This document shows positions 53,809 to 64,000 of a stretch of 64,000 nucleotides of DNA, piece after piece. This DNA is from Diacronema lutheri (taxonomy: Eukaryota > Haptophyta > Pavlovophyceae > Pavlovales > Pavlovaceae). The position numbers and the translations under genes were made by a program. Below the pieces are notes generated by a model. It ran no database searches, was not told where the DNA came from, and saw only the letters and a list, made by a program, of their open reading frames with translations. Position 1 is the first letter of the stretch. Each line of letters opens with the position of its first letter. The stretch covers positions 647,001 to 711,000 of the forward strand of contig JAGTXO010000017.1 of NCBI GenBank assembly GCA_019448385.1. Direction: 5' to 3'.

Positions 53809-56364
53809 CCTGCGCTGCTTTGGCGCCCGGCCCTGTTTCGGCGCGGGCGGCGCGGCGCGGCACGGCACCTTCTTGGCCGGGCGGCTTGGCTCGTCGTACC
53901 GGTGGCAGAACTTGTCGTCGACCGACTGGCACATCGAGATGAGCGTGCGCTTGCGCCCGCCGACCGTGCCGGCGGGCCATGCCGCCGCGTTCGCCGCCAC
54001 CGCGCCCCGCGCCCCTGCGTCCGCCGCCATCGTGGCGTCCGCCGCCATCGTGGCGTCCGCCGCCATCGTGGCGTCCGCCGCCATCGTGGCGTCCGCCGCT
54101 ATCGTGGCTCCCGCCGCCATGCCGTCCGCCACGGCGCCCACCGACGCGGCGCGTGGCGCCGCGCGCTCGGCGGGCGTTTCCGCAGGCGCGGCGCTGCGAT
54201 TTAAAACGAAGAAGGGTGGCCACCATTGCGGTGCCGTGACGAGCAGCCCCGCCGCGCGCTCGGCGCGCCACGTCGCGCGCCGCCCCTCGGTGGTCACGAG
54301 GATGGCGCGCGCGGCGCGTGAGTAGACTGAGCGGAGCTGCGCGGGAAAAAGGGCGGGGGATGGGAGGAGAGCGGGAATGGGCCCGTTTTTTTTAAAAAAA
54401 AAGGGATCGTGAGTGTGAGTGTGGGTGAGTGTGTCCGGGGGATTGGGGGGTGGAAGGGGGGGGGGGGGGGGCGGGTGGGTGGCAGCGAGCATGGTCTGCG
54501 CGCACGCGTAGCGCGAGGCACGCAGCGCGCAGCGCGGCGACACAACTGGCCCGCCCGCGCAGACACACCCGACTGGCTGACTGTGGCTGACTGTGGCTGA
54601 CTGGCTGACTGTGGCTGCCGGCCGGCAGCGTACGCCACTGCGCGACTCACCCGCTCAGGCGTCCGTCTGCGCTCGTCGCAGCCGTGCGCGACGCGACTCG
54701 GCTCCGCGGCAAGCAGGAGCAAAATGTGCCGGTGCTCACGGCGACGCCATGCTGGCTGCTCGTAGAGCCACGCGAGCACACGTTCGTAACTGGCGGTGGG
54801 TGGGGGGGGGGGGGGGGGGAGGGGACGGGGTAGTGCGCGCGCGCGCGGCGCGTGGGCGGGGTACGGGGCGGTGCGCGAGGCGCGTGAGCGGGGGGGGGCG
54901 GGGGGTGGGTGGGGGCGGGGGGTGGGGCAGTAAAAGCGAGGGGTAGGGAGGAGGAGGGAAGGGCAGGGCAGGGCGGGGGCGGGGGCGGGGGGGGGGGGGG
55001 GGGGGGGGGGGGGGGCGGGGGGGGGGGGGGGGGGGGGGGCGGCGACAGGGCACAGGGGACAGGGCAGCGGGAGGGGTGCGGGGGGGGAGGACCGGGACAG
55101 GGGACAGGGGACAGGGGAGGGCAGCGGGAGGGGTGCGGGGGGGGGAGGACCGGGACAGGGGACAGGGGACAGGAGACAGGGCAGCGGGAGGGGTGCGGGG
55201 GGGGAGGACCGGGACAGGGGACAGGGGACAGGGGAGGGCAGCGGGAGGGGTGTGGGGGGGGAAGGACCGGGACAGGGGACAGGGGACAGGGGAGGGCAGC
55301 GGGAGGGGTGCGGGGGGGGAGGACCGGGACAGGGGACAGGGGACAGGGGAGGGGGGCAATGGAAGGAGGTGCGGGGGGGGGGGGGGGGGGGGGGGGGAGG
55401 ACAGGGGACAGGGGACAGGGGAGGGCAGCGGGAGGGGTGTGGGGGCTTGCGCAGCGCCGCGCGACCAGGCCGCACGAGCCGAGTGGCGGGAAACGCGCGC
55501 GCGGGAAACGCGCGCGCAGGCGCGGCGCGCCTCACGTGGGGCAGGTGAGCGTGACGCCGCGCAGGCAGCGCGCGTTGGCCTGGTGCATCGCCTCCGCGCC
55601 ACGCCAGCCGCGGAAGGCGCCTTTGGCCGCGTAACTGATTTGAGGCGATTGTGGGCATAGGCGTGAACATGCCATGGGGAGGGGAAGGGGGGAGGGGGAA
55701 GGAAGGGCGGGCAGGCCGGGGCGAGCAGAGGCACGTGGCGGGTCGGCGCAAGCGCGCGCTCGCGTCAGCTGAGCGCACCGCTGCGGGCAGGCGCGTTACG
55801 ACTTGGCGTGTGACCGCGCACCCCGTCCACGCGCGCGACGCGCCGGGGCGCGCACAGGCCGCCGGCGCGCCCGTCGGCATTGCCGTCGTGAAAGTCGGTG
55901 GACGCGCACAGCAGGTAGGGCGCGATGGGCAGCAGGTAGAGCACGCGCCCGTCGTCCTCCCACGCGCCGGTGGGCGCGTGCGGAGGGCCGCCGCCGACCG
56001 CCGACGGCGTGGCCGGCGCGGCAGGCAGGCGCGGCCACGGCGCGAGGACGGACGGCAGGTCGCGTGCGAGCGCGTGAGCGACGCCAGCGTTGTCCCACGG
56101 CAGCGTCGGCGCGTCGGAGCGCAGCGCGCGCCAGTAGCGCGCGGCGGCGTCGGCGCGCACGCCCAGCCGCTCGAGCGGCACGTCGTAGACGTGCAGCCGC
56201 CAGCTTCCAAGGTCGAGCGCGGTCGTGGGCGTGCGCGCGGGAAGGCCTTGGAGCGGCGCGGCGGTGGGTACAGCTGGCGCGGTCGGCGCGCTCACCGCGG
56301 CGCCCGCGCCGAACAGCAGCACCACCGGCAAGCCGGTCGAGCGCCGGGTGCACGTCCTGCGCAT
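49970..56364 (-). CDS. Exostosin-type GT47 with C-terminal GT8-like glycosyltransferase half
   Basis: Predicted Golgi type II glycosyltransferase with two catalytic regions. Seven exons give 1390 residues: 56364-55856, 55634-55536, 54789-54651, 54336-53869, 53676-53296, 52837-52712, 52420-49970. The start MRRTCTRRSTG precedes a signal anchor (LPVVLLFGAGAAVSA). The GT47/exostosin half spans about 50-610: LHVYDVP, AILVTTEGRRATWR, CHRYDEPSRPAKK, and the diagnostic FSLVPHGDTATSARIYNAVA with IPVLLVEPDHLPFHSQ. From about residue 940, DIMIAVGSAPEAALCVRLLG, RIHLFVTSRALVRSR, LLVLAPPTVVMRDVGRFFDA and LRTDVLLIDSERWERGQF follow the order of GT8/LARGE-like transferases, but the usual DxD is replaced by APPTVVMRD. 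EXT proteins pair GT47 with GT64, so this pairing is unusual. Exon 4 contains five copies of a MAADAT hexapeptide. The second half is assigned with moderate confidence. Confidence 0.85.
52868..53052. repeat. 27-bp minisatellite, about 7 copies
   Basis: Units of GGTGCATGCACGAGTCGC plus A/GGTCCGG in intron 5 of the exostosin gene. Each unit contains the palindrome TGCATGCA. Confidence 0.9.
54010..54118. repeat. Exonic 18-bp repeat encoding MAADAT
   Basis: Five copies of GCCGCCATCGTGGCGTCC within exon 4 of the exostosin gene add an in-frame ATIAADATMAADATMAADAT tract to the protein. Confidence 0.9.
55065..55440. repeat. 61-63-bp GGGACAGGGGACAGG array, about 6 copies
   Basis: Units containing GGACCGGGACAGGGGACAGG and GGGCAGCGGGAGGGGTG in intron 2 of the exostosin gene, adjoining a long poly-G tract (54985-55040). 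Confidence 0.9.
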
Positions 56365-57316
56365 TTCTTCCGTTCGGCACCGGCCATCGTTCGAGAGGCC
56401 GAAAGTTTAAAAGATGTGATTGGGTTGGGGGACGGGCAGCCGGAATACGGCGCCGGCACCCGACGTGCACGCTGCGGCCGAGCGCGTCGACCTGATGTTC
56501 GAGCTGCGCGCCGAGCTGGCGGCGGTGCGCGGGGCGGTTGGCGCGCAGCGCGGCCGTCTCGTGGACCGCGTCGCGCGGATGGATCGCGTCACCGCTCGCG
56601 CGCGCGCCGGCCACGCGCAGCCGGCCGGTGAGCGCGACGGGGAGAAGGGCGCGTGGTGCGTCATCGACGCACCCACGCGCTTGCGGCGGCTCAACGACTT
56701 GCCGCCGACGCCCTCGTCACCGTCCCGTCGCACTGCCGGAGGACGACGAGCCCGCGGGGCCGCGGCCGCGTGCCGCGAGCTGCGCGCGGCGGTTTTCAAG
56801 CAGCGGCGCTCCGCAGGACGGGTTACTGCTCGCACTCGCGCTTCGTCTGCTCGGTGGCGAGCGGCATGCCCCGATCGGCCACCGCGTGCGCGCGCGGGCG
56901 GCTACTGCAGCGGAGGAGACGAAGGGCGCGGCGAGGAGACGCGCGGCGATGCAGCGCACGGCGGGCAGCCCGGCCGCGCATCGGCGCCGCGCGTTGCTGA
57001 AAAGCCACTCTTACGCGCTGTAGGACCCATGGGCCCGCCGGAACGTCTGCCACTCTTGGTGTGTAAACAATGTGGAGTCCCCCCCGTGGACTTGCTCGCC
57101 TTGCGCATGGAGAAGGGCACCAGCCGTTGCCGTCGGGGAACGAGTGTTGCGGTTGGTAGTCACGCTGACTGCGCACGCTTGGTTGGTGTGGACTGCAGGC
57201 AGTGCACATGTCGGGTCGCTCGACTCGTCCCGACTCCCACCGGCAGCCGCCATCGTGGCGACGCCATCGTGCGCTCGCCCGTCGCCCTCCTTCCGTGCCG
57301 GCGCCGGCGCGCGGAC
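56365..57316. other. Divergent intergenic region with weak open frame
   Basis: These 952 bases separate the divergent exostosin and pseudokinase start codons. CTTTTAAACTTTCGG (minus strand, around 56400) lies about 40 bases before the exostosin ATG and resembles TTTAAA boxes near other starts here. A plus-strand frame from ATG at 56494 reads MFELRAELAAVRGAVGAQRG, which could form a coiled coil, but it has no clear partner exon or domain. It may be a small gene or chance coding. The last 300 bases include GTGTAAACAATGTGGAG near 57060. Confidence 0.35.
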
Positions 57317-57812
57317 ATGCGCCGCCCACCCGGCGGGGCGCGCGCGCTCGCGCGCGCCACGCTCGGCCTGGTGCTCCTGGGCGCGGTCGCGCAGCCTTGC
57401 CGCGGCTTCGCCGCGCCACCGCGCGCCTCGCCGCGCCGAGCAGGGCCCCCGCCTGCGCCGCTCACCACGGCCGGTGGCGCGAACTCGCGCCGCTCGTGCC
57501 GCGCGCGGCTGAGCGGCGAACGCGCGGACGGTGGCACGCACGAGCGCGCGCGCGAGGGCGGGCCGACGCCCACTGCACCTGCCAACCCCTCGCCCGCCTC
57601 GCCGCCGCCGCCGCCGCCGCTCGTCGCGTCCGGTCCGCGGCCAACGGCCGACGGCGCAGCGGACGGCGCGGCGGACACGTCCGCCGGCGGGTGGGAGCCG
57701 CGGCAGGACATGCTGGTCATCGAAGCGGAGCGCGACGAGTGGCTGACGGAGAAGCTCGAATACGAGTCACTCGCCGCCGATGCCGCGCGCGCCGACGCGG
57801 ACGGCGCGGCCG

Positions 57813-57850
<38 letters not shown>

Positions 57851-59985
57851 GGCGGTGGCGGTGGCGGCACGTCGAGCGGCGACGCGGGCGGCGCCGTGCC
57901 GTTCGCGCTCAGAGCCTACGTGCGCTCGTTCAGCGTTGGCGGCCGTTACTTTCACGCCTTTGCCAATATCGGCCCGCCCCTCGACGCCTTCGACTGGCGC
58001 GCCGTGCGCGCCGCCGGCGTGGCTGGCGGCGGCGTGGACGGCGGCGGCGCGGACGGCGGGCTCGGCGGCGAGGGTGACGAGGTGAAGGCGCAGCTCGTGC
58101 GCGACCTGGTCGGCGCTGTCGCGTTCCTCCACCGCCGCTCGCTGCCGCATTTGGGGCTGTGCGCGGCGGGCTGCCGCGTCGGCCGGGACGCGTCGGGCCG
58201 TTTGCGCCTGCAGATCATAGGTGAGAGCGCGCGTTGGGGGGGGGGGGGGGGGGGGGGGGGGGCTGGGCAGTAGAGGGGGGGCGGCGCGTGGGTGGAGTGG
58301 CGCATGCGCGCGGGGCCCCTTCCTCGCCCCTGCCCCCCCCCCCCCCCCCCCCTCCCCCCCTTTCCCAATCTGAACCCCGCAAGCGCGCCCGTGCGGCCAC
58401 ACGCGCTGCGCGGCGCAGGCCTCGGCGCGGGCCCGTCGCTGCAAATCCGCCCGCGCTGGCAGACGGGCCGCGCGTGGCCCTTCGCGCCGCCCGAGCTGCT
58501 CGGCGGTGCCGTCGTGCGCTCCAATTTAAACGCGCTGCTGCGTATGGACTCGTGGTCAGTTGGCGTGTTGCTTGCGATGATTGTGGGCGAGCTGAGCGAA
58601 TCGCCGTTTGCCGGTGCGCGCTGAATTGGGATGGGATGGGATGGGTTGGGATGGGATGGGATGGGATGGGATGGGATGGGATGGGTTGGGATGGGATGGG
58701 ATGGGGTGGGGTGGGGTGGGATGGGATGGGATGGGATGGGATGGGATGGGATGGGATGGGATGAGATGGGGTGGTATGGGATGGGGTGGGGTGGGATGGG
58801 TTGGGATGGGATGGGGTGGGATTGGATGGGGTGGGATGGGATGGGCTGAAATGGGATGGAATGAGATTGGATGGGGGATGGGATGGGATGGGATGGGGTA
58901 GGATGGGGTGGGATGGGGTGGGATGGGACGCCGGGCGTGCGTGCCAGGCGTTATCAACTGCCAGTCCCTTCTCTGACACCACCCACCCCGCGACCACATT
59001 TCAAAGCCTAACCTCCCCACCCGTCCTCATCTCCCGCGTGCATTCCGCCTTTCACCGATTCGCCCACCCGCCCCCCTCGCGCCGCAGCGCGCGTTGACTG
59101 GACTCGCCTCGAGTTCAGTGAGAAGGCGGCGGTTCTCCGCCGCCTGACTGAGCGACTGGACGGCTCGTCCGATATGCTCACGGACCTCGCGATGTCGGGA
59201 CGCGGCTGCGTCTTCCGGAACGGCTGGGCGGTGGTGCGTGGCGCGGCGTGGCGCAGCGCGGCGCGGCGCGGCGCGGCACGGCCTTGTCGCCACAGTGGCA
59301 TGCACGCACCTCCCGCGCGCAGCTTTCCCGCGCGCAGCTTTCCCGCGCGCAGCTTTCCCGCGCGCAGCTTTCTCGCGCGCAGCTTTCCCGCGCGCAGCTT
59401 TCCCGCGCGCAGCTTTCCCGCGCTCAGCCCTGTATCCGCCAAGGTCCTTTGCAACCGATTTGCCCACAATTGAATACTCACATGCGCTCCCCTCCCGCTC
59501 CCCTGTCAACGCCCCCGCCCCCGCCCTCTCCCCTCCCGCCCCTTTTCAAACCGCCCAATGGCGCAGGAATGTCTTCTCGGCCTCCTGCGCATCCCCCCGC
59601 GCGAGCGCATGGCCGTGGGCGCTGCCGCGCGCCTTGTCGGCGCGCGGCTTGGCGGCGTCGCGGGCGCTGGCGTTGGCGGTGGCGGTGGCGAGGCGATGGG
59701 CGGCGCGAACGACGCGACCGCCGCCGCCAGCGCCGCCGCTGCGCGTGCGGTCGCCGCGCGCGCGACCGTCGAACGGCGCGGCGCGGCGGAACGCGGCGCG
59801 GCGGAACGCGGCGCGCGCGACGGCGCGGGCCGAGCGGGCGTGGGCGGCGGCGGCGGCGGCGTGCGCGGCGGCGGCGCGCGCGCGTCGTGGCGACGCGCGC
59901 CGCCGATGGACGACTACGATGGCGACGGTGACGGTGACGGTGACGGTGACGGTGACGGCCGTGACAGCCGTGACAACGACCGTGA

Positions 59986-60023
<38 letters not shown>

Positions 60024-61930
60024 ATGGTGCGGCCGCTCGGCTCGCGTCGAGCCTGCGCCGCGTGGGCGCGGCGGGCGTTCGCGCCGCCGCGCGCGGGGCC
60101 GGCGGCGGCGGCGGCGGCAGCGGCGGCGGCGGCTCGCCGCGCCGCGCCGACGCCGACGGCGACGGCGACGGCGCGCTGCTCGCGCGACCCGGCGCTCGAC
60201 CCGGCGACCCGGCTCCATTCTGGGGGCCGAACGCGCCTGTGCAGCAGTTGAGCGGCGAGCCATACCGCTCGCTCGAGGCGATGATTAACATCATCGAACA
60301 AGGCGGAGCGTACGACGCGCGCGTGCGACGGACGCCGCGCGCGTGCGAGCGAGCGCGCGTGCGAGCGAGCGCGCGCGCGTGCCGATTGGCTGCGCTGTGT
60401 GCCGCGTCCCGACATCGCGAGGTCCGACACGGCGCGTCCCGACATCGTGCGAGCGCGTCCCGACACGGCGTGCGAGCCGATTGGTGGCCGGGTGCCGCGC
60501 GCTGTGCGCCGGGTGCTGTGGGCGGCGCGCCTGGCGGGCGACGCGCCTGGCGAGCGGCGCGCCTGGCGGTCCGGCGCGCCTGGCGGTCCGGCGCGCCTGG
60601 CGGTCCGGCGCGCCTGGCGGTCCGGCTGGCCGTGCTACCCGCGCAGCGCCGCGCGCGGACGGCCGCGCGCGGCGCTGCCTGCCGCCACGCCGCCCTTACA
60701 CCTAGAACGAATGGGATGGGAGGAGGGGACCCCCCCCCCCTCCCCCCCGTCTCCGCCCGTTTTTGCGTGCCGTCGCCCGCCCCGGGCGGCAGGCATCCCC
60801 TTTGTTTCCCCTCGCCTCCCTTCCCGCCCTTTCCTCCCCTTCCGCCTCCTTCCCTCACCTTCTCGCCCCTCCATCCCCTTCCCTCCCCTTCCCGCCCTTT
60901 TTCGCCAGTTACGCCGTCCTCGAAAGCCGAACGGGCGCGCGTTGGGCCGCGCTGAGCGCCATAGCGGACTACGGCGAGATTGTCGGATTCCGTAACCGCG
61001 CGGATGGTGACCGGTACGATGGCGGCGCGCGTGCCGTGCGGGGGGCGCGGACGGAACGCGCGGCTGGGGCGGGCACGATGGCGGCGCTGCGCGAGGTCGA
61101 ATTTTCGATTTCTTTTGCCCCTCCATTTTCTCGGTTCGTTTCTGTTTTCTCTCTGTGGGCTGGGCAACGCAAGCCCTGTCGGTTACGGTGGTTGAGCGCA
61201 CGGCGAGCGATGTCGGTCCGCGCTCACACCGCGCCCCTGCGAATGCGCCCGCCGCTGCGCTGCGGGCACCGCCCCCAGCTGGGACTGCCTCGCCACAGGC
61301 GTAGCCCCCGGCTCCCTCGTGCTGGGCGTCGCGTACTTGATCAAGCGTACCGTTGGTGTCATACTCATCAAGGGCGGCAACCACAAGCTCGTCGTCGAGT
61401 TGCAAAATTACGCGCAGCCGGACCTCAACGTGCAGACGCTCACGCCCGCGCAGGTCGCGCAGGCCGCGCGAGGCGACGTCGACGACGGAGGCGGCGGTGG
61501 CGGTGGTGGCGGCGGTGGCGCAGGCGCGGACGCGCCGCAGGTTGGCGCGGGCGCGCTGGGTGAGGCGGACGTGCGCGCGGCGGCTGGTGGGCGGCCGCTC
61601 GCTTTTGACGAGGATCTGGTGATGAAGCAGGTGCGGTCCCTGCCCCACGTTCCCTCCCTTTCTCTTCCTTTCCCCGCCCCTCCTCTTCCTGCCCCCTCTT
61701 TTTTTTTTTGGGGGGGTGGCTTGGTGTTTTGGAGCATGTGTCCGGGTGTGTCCGGGTGTGCAGCTGCGTTTGTGTGAGTACAACGCTCTGGCGCGCGGCG
61801 GGGCGTGGTGCGCGGCCACGCGGCGCACGCACGCGCGCCGGCATCGGCCGTGCGACGTGGTGGGCCCAGCCCAGCCCTCGCCCCGATCCCTTGCCCCCGC
61901 CCCTGGTGCCCTGGTCCCTGGTCCCTGGCC

Positions 61931-61963
<33 letters not shown>

Positions 61964-62928
61964 CGATTTCGGCCCGATCCACGCACGATCCCACCCCCGA
62001 TCCCGCCCCGATCGCATCTCGCCCCCGCCGCTGCTCCCCGCGCGCGCAGGTGCGCAGCTTCATCGCCGCGTATGTCGACTCGCACCCAAACTCGCGACTG
62101 TCGCGCGTCCGTTACTTGGCCTTTGAATCGCTCCAGTTTGACGGCGAAAAGCCGAGCCGGCAGGGGGGAGGCGGGCTGGCGACAAATGATGATGGCGGTT
62201 CGGGAGGGGGGCAGGCGCCGCGGGACGCGGGAACGGCGCAGGCGCTGCAGGCGGAGGCGCGGCCACAAGGGTCGCCGTCGCAGCCGCCGCAGCTGCAGCC
62301 GCCGCAGCCGCCTACTGGCAGCGCAGTGCCGGAGGGCGGCAGCGCGGCCCGCGCGCGCGAGGCGCCCCTTGGCGGCGGCGCGGGCGGCGGCGGGGGCACG
62401 GGCGGCGGCGGGGGCACGGGCGGCGGCGGCGGCGCGGGCGGCGGCGGCGGCGCGGGCAGCGCGGGCGGCAGCGAGGGCGGCGTGCAGCGCGCACACGGCG
62501 GCTCGCGCGTCGACGACGGTACGCGCGCGGCGCCCGGCGCCAGCGCGGCGGCGGACGACGCGGGTGTTGAGGCGATCGCGGCGAGGCAAAAAGGGGCGCC
62601 GCCGCGCGCGCGGCTCGGCCGCGACGCGCCGCAGGCGCCTGCGTCGCGCGGGCGCGACGCGCGGCGGAGGCGCCGGCGCGGCGCGAGCGGCGCGGGCGCG
62701 CCCACCGGCGGCGGCGCTGGCCGGGAGCCGCGGCCGGGCGCGCAGGCGCAACGCATGCCAAGCGGCCGCTACGCACCCGGAGCGCTCGGGCTCGAGCGCG
62801 CGGCGGGCGGGCCGGCCGAGGCCGTCGCTCAGCCCGAGCCGGCGCGCGTACGTACGGCGAGCGGCGCGGCGGAGAGTAGAAGCGGCGCCGGCGGAGGGGC
62901 CGCTGTCGACGGCGACAGCCCCGTCTGA
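57317..62928 (+). CDS. Predicted plastid-targeted pseudokinase
   Basis: Protein-kinase-fold protein lacking catalytic residues, probably imported into the plastid. Seven exons give 1098 residues: 57317-58220, 58419-58613, 59088-59233, 59567-60309, 60909-61006, 61299-61630, 62050-62928. The N-terminus has a signal peptide (ATLGLVLLGAVAQPCRG) followed directly by FAAPPRAS, the Phe-first bipartite plastid presequence of secondary red-plastid algae. No glycine loop or VAIK lysine is visible. The helix-E region VRDLVGAVAFLHRRSLPHLG reaches the catalytic loop, where HRDLKxxN is replaced by HLGLCAAGC and DFG by IIGG. The APE region (WPFAPPELL) and helix F (DSWSVGVLLAMIVGELSESP) are well kept, and ECLLGLLRIPPRERM matches subdomain XI. 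A second conserved region at about 690-830 (QGGAYAVLESRTGARWAALS, GVAYLIKRTVGVILIKGG) follows. The tail is Gly/Pro-rich. Function unknown; a scaffold or allosteric role is inference. Confidence 0.82.
58626..58930. repeat. GGGAT pentamer array
   Basis: About 300 bases of GGGATGGGAT with GGGGT variants in intron 2 of the pseudokinase gene, matching the array at 15024-15312 in sequence and length. Here the G-rich strand is the coding strand. Confidence 0.95.
59330..59432. repeat. 15-bp CGCGCGCAGCTTTCC repeat, 7-8 copies
   Basis: Near-perfect tandem copies in intron 3 of the pseudokinase gene. Each copy contains CGCAG followed by a pyrimidine stretch and so resembles the 3' splice-site consensus of this genome. 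Confidence 0.9.
60533..60632. repeat. 15-bp GCGCCTGGCGGTCCG repeat
   Basis: Four to five tandem copies, with degenerate flanking copies, in intron 4 of the pseudokinase gene. Scattered GCGTCCCGACA copies precede it at 60403-60470. Confidence 0.85.
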
Positions 62929-63444
62929 AGAATGAAACGAGGGTCTGACATTTTTTTGAAAAAAAAAACTTCTGTGAATGCCACAGCAGCGCAGCGAATC
63001 AGCCGCCGGCGAACCGCTCGCGCCCCCGTCAAACTGGCGCGTTCCCACGCGCGCGCTTCCACCTGCGCGCACCGCACGCCTCTCCCCTCTCGACCGGCCG
63101 CGTGGTCGTCCGCGTGCTTGCACCAGTCGTGCCGCCCTGCTCGCGCTGATGACTGCACTCGCGGTGCGCAGTCGTGCCGCCGCTGGTTCTCAGTAGCGGC
63201 GCTGACGCTGGTGCCGTGCGCGGGTGCACGCACCGCCCGGACAATGTCGACGAGGGCGGCGCGCTGCCGAGCGAGGCGCGCCACTGGTCGTTGCTCGATA
63301 AATGCGCCCTCGAAGCGGCGAGCTCGGCATCATGCTCGAGCCGCTGCGCCTCGAGCTCGACATGACGACATTGCGCACTCCTTTGCCTCCTCGAGCTGAT
63401 GACTAGAACCGACGGAAGCGCGTAATTTAAAAGCTGATCAGTTC
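62929..63444. promoter_or_regulatory. Intergenic, upstream of methyltransferase gene
   Basis: These 516 bases follow the pseudokinase stop. TTTTTTTGAAAAAAAAAAC at 62951-62969 is a near-palindromic AT block immediately 3' of the gene and may mark its 3' end. GCGTAATTTAAAAGCTGATC lies 5-25 bases before the next ATG and is the best core-promoter candidate. Open frames between them have no recognisable domain. Confidence 0.45.
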
Positions 63445-64000
63445 ATGACGGAACCTGCGGCGGTTTGCCCCGGCGCGCTGCTCTCCGCATCTACTATGGC
63501 GATGGGCGCGTCCGGAGCGTCACCGAGCTTGCCGCCGACGGTCGTCAAGTGCGCGCGCGCTGAGCGAGCGAGCGCGCGCGCGCGCGCACGTCGCGCGACC
63601 ACCGCTCGTTGCCGTCTGGCTCGCTGCCGACGAAGTGGCGCGCTCGACGCGCGCCGTGCGCGTCGGGCCGATGCGGCGCGGGCCCACCCCCGCGCCGCGC
63701 GCGAGACTCACGCGCGCCGCGCGCTTCCGCGTGCACCGTGCGGCCGCGATGCCTCGCGCCGTGCCGTGCGCGCGTGCAGGCTCCTCCAGTCGTACCTGCG
63801 CGAGGGCAGCACGCTCGTCGAGCTTGGCGCCGACGCGGGTGCATCCGCGACGGCGCTCGCGCGCCACTGCCGCATCGTCACCGTCGATTCGTCCGCCGCG
63901 CGGCTCGAGGCGCTCGCCACCGCGAAGGGCACCGGCCACCAGCTCGTGCACGCGCCGCTCGTCGAGCTGCCCGCCACCACCGTCGCCGCCGCCGTCGCCG
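63445..64000 (+). CDS. SAM-dependent methyltransferase, N-terminal part only
   Basis: Start of a class I methyltransferase gene cut by the right edge. Exon 1 is 63445-63548 (MTEPAAVCPGALLS) and exon 2 runs from 63780 past the window end. The GTGCGCG donor at 63549 and GTGCAG acceptor join in phase 2, and only the ATG-initiated frame fits. Motif I reads LVELGADAGASATALA, followed by the acidic end of strand beta2, RIVTVDSS, then ARLEALATAKGTGHQLVHAP. The glycine-rich motif is slightly atypical (ELGADAGAS for the usual DxGxGxG). Substrate cannot be told from this part. Confidence 0.7.
   Translation, partial: MTEPAAVCPGALLSASTMAMGASGASPSLPPTVVKCARAERASARARARRATTARCRLARCRRSGALDARRARRADAARAHPRAARETHARRALPRAPCGRDASRRAVRACRLLQSYLREGSTLVELGADAGASATALARHCRIVTVDSSAARLEALATAKGTGHQLVHAPLVELPATTVAAAVA

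Noticed and set aside
63441-63548. Alternative frame reading ALRIYYGDGRVRSVTELAAD before the methyltransferase
   Set aside because: It looks protein-like but lacks an ATG, has a stop just upstream, and ends in phase 0 while the methyltransferase exon needs phase 2. The ATG frame at 63445 fits.

Overview
This window is nuclear DNA of a very GC-rich, intron-dense eukaryote. I rebuilt eleven genes by hand. Nine are complete inside the window, and one runs off each edge. Each model was joined by checking reading phase across every intron. Of about 77 introns, most begin GTGCGC (or GTACGC/GTGAGN) and end CGCAG. About seven begin with GC instead of GT. Long poly-G/poly-C runs and private minisatellites fill the introns. 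One protein has a signal peptide followed by Phe-Ala-Ala-Pro, the plastid presequence style of algae with secondary red plastids. Together with PHT1-type phosphate and AMT1-type ammonium transporters, this suggests a photosynthetic protist. A haptophyte (possibly pavlovophyte) is my guess, from knowledge of such genomes and not proven by the sequence. I recognised no tRNA, rRNA, CRISPR array, viral element or autonomous transposon.

Layout: 1-10981 (-) is the 5' part of a very large protein with C2-like beta-sandwich segments, function unknown, cut by the left edge. 11865-20043 (-) is the spliceosomal/ribosome-biogenesis helicase DHX15/Prp43 in 16 exons. A 178-bp divergent promoter separates it from 20222-31872 (+), a 3409-residue protein with HSA, SNF2-like and SANT regions resembling EP400/Domino, whose ATPase motifs are degenerate. 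32008-33055 (-) is a small secreted glycosyltransferase-like protein. 33415-36923 (-) is a cyclin Y-like protein with an N-terminal SAM domain. It shares a 54-bp divergent promoter with the phosphate transporter at 36978-40680 (+), which is followed in tandem by the ammonium transporter at 40876-43136 (+). 43422-44753 (-) is an intronless membrane-anchored Sec14/CRAL-TRIO protein. 45018-49174 (-) is an unidentified protein with two membrane spans. 49970-56364 (-) is an exostosin-type (GT47) glycosyltransferase with a second glycosyltransferase-like half. 57317-62928 (+) is a predicted plastid-targeted pseudokinase. 63445 to the right edge (+) is the start of a SAM-dependent methyltransferase.

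Functionally, 33-43 kb is a small nutrient block: a cyclin from the family that includes the yeast phosphate regulator Pho80, a phosphate transporter and an ammonium transporter. The most unusual items are the degenerate SNF2 core, the SAM-cyclin fusion, the plastid pseudokinase, and a DHX15 intron built from 19 tandem copies of its own exon end plus 5' splice site.
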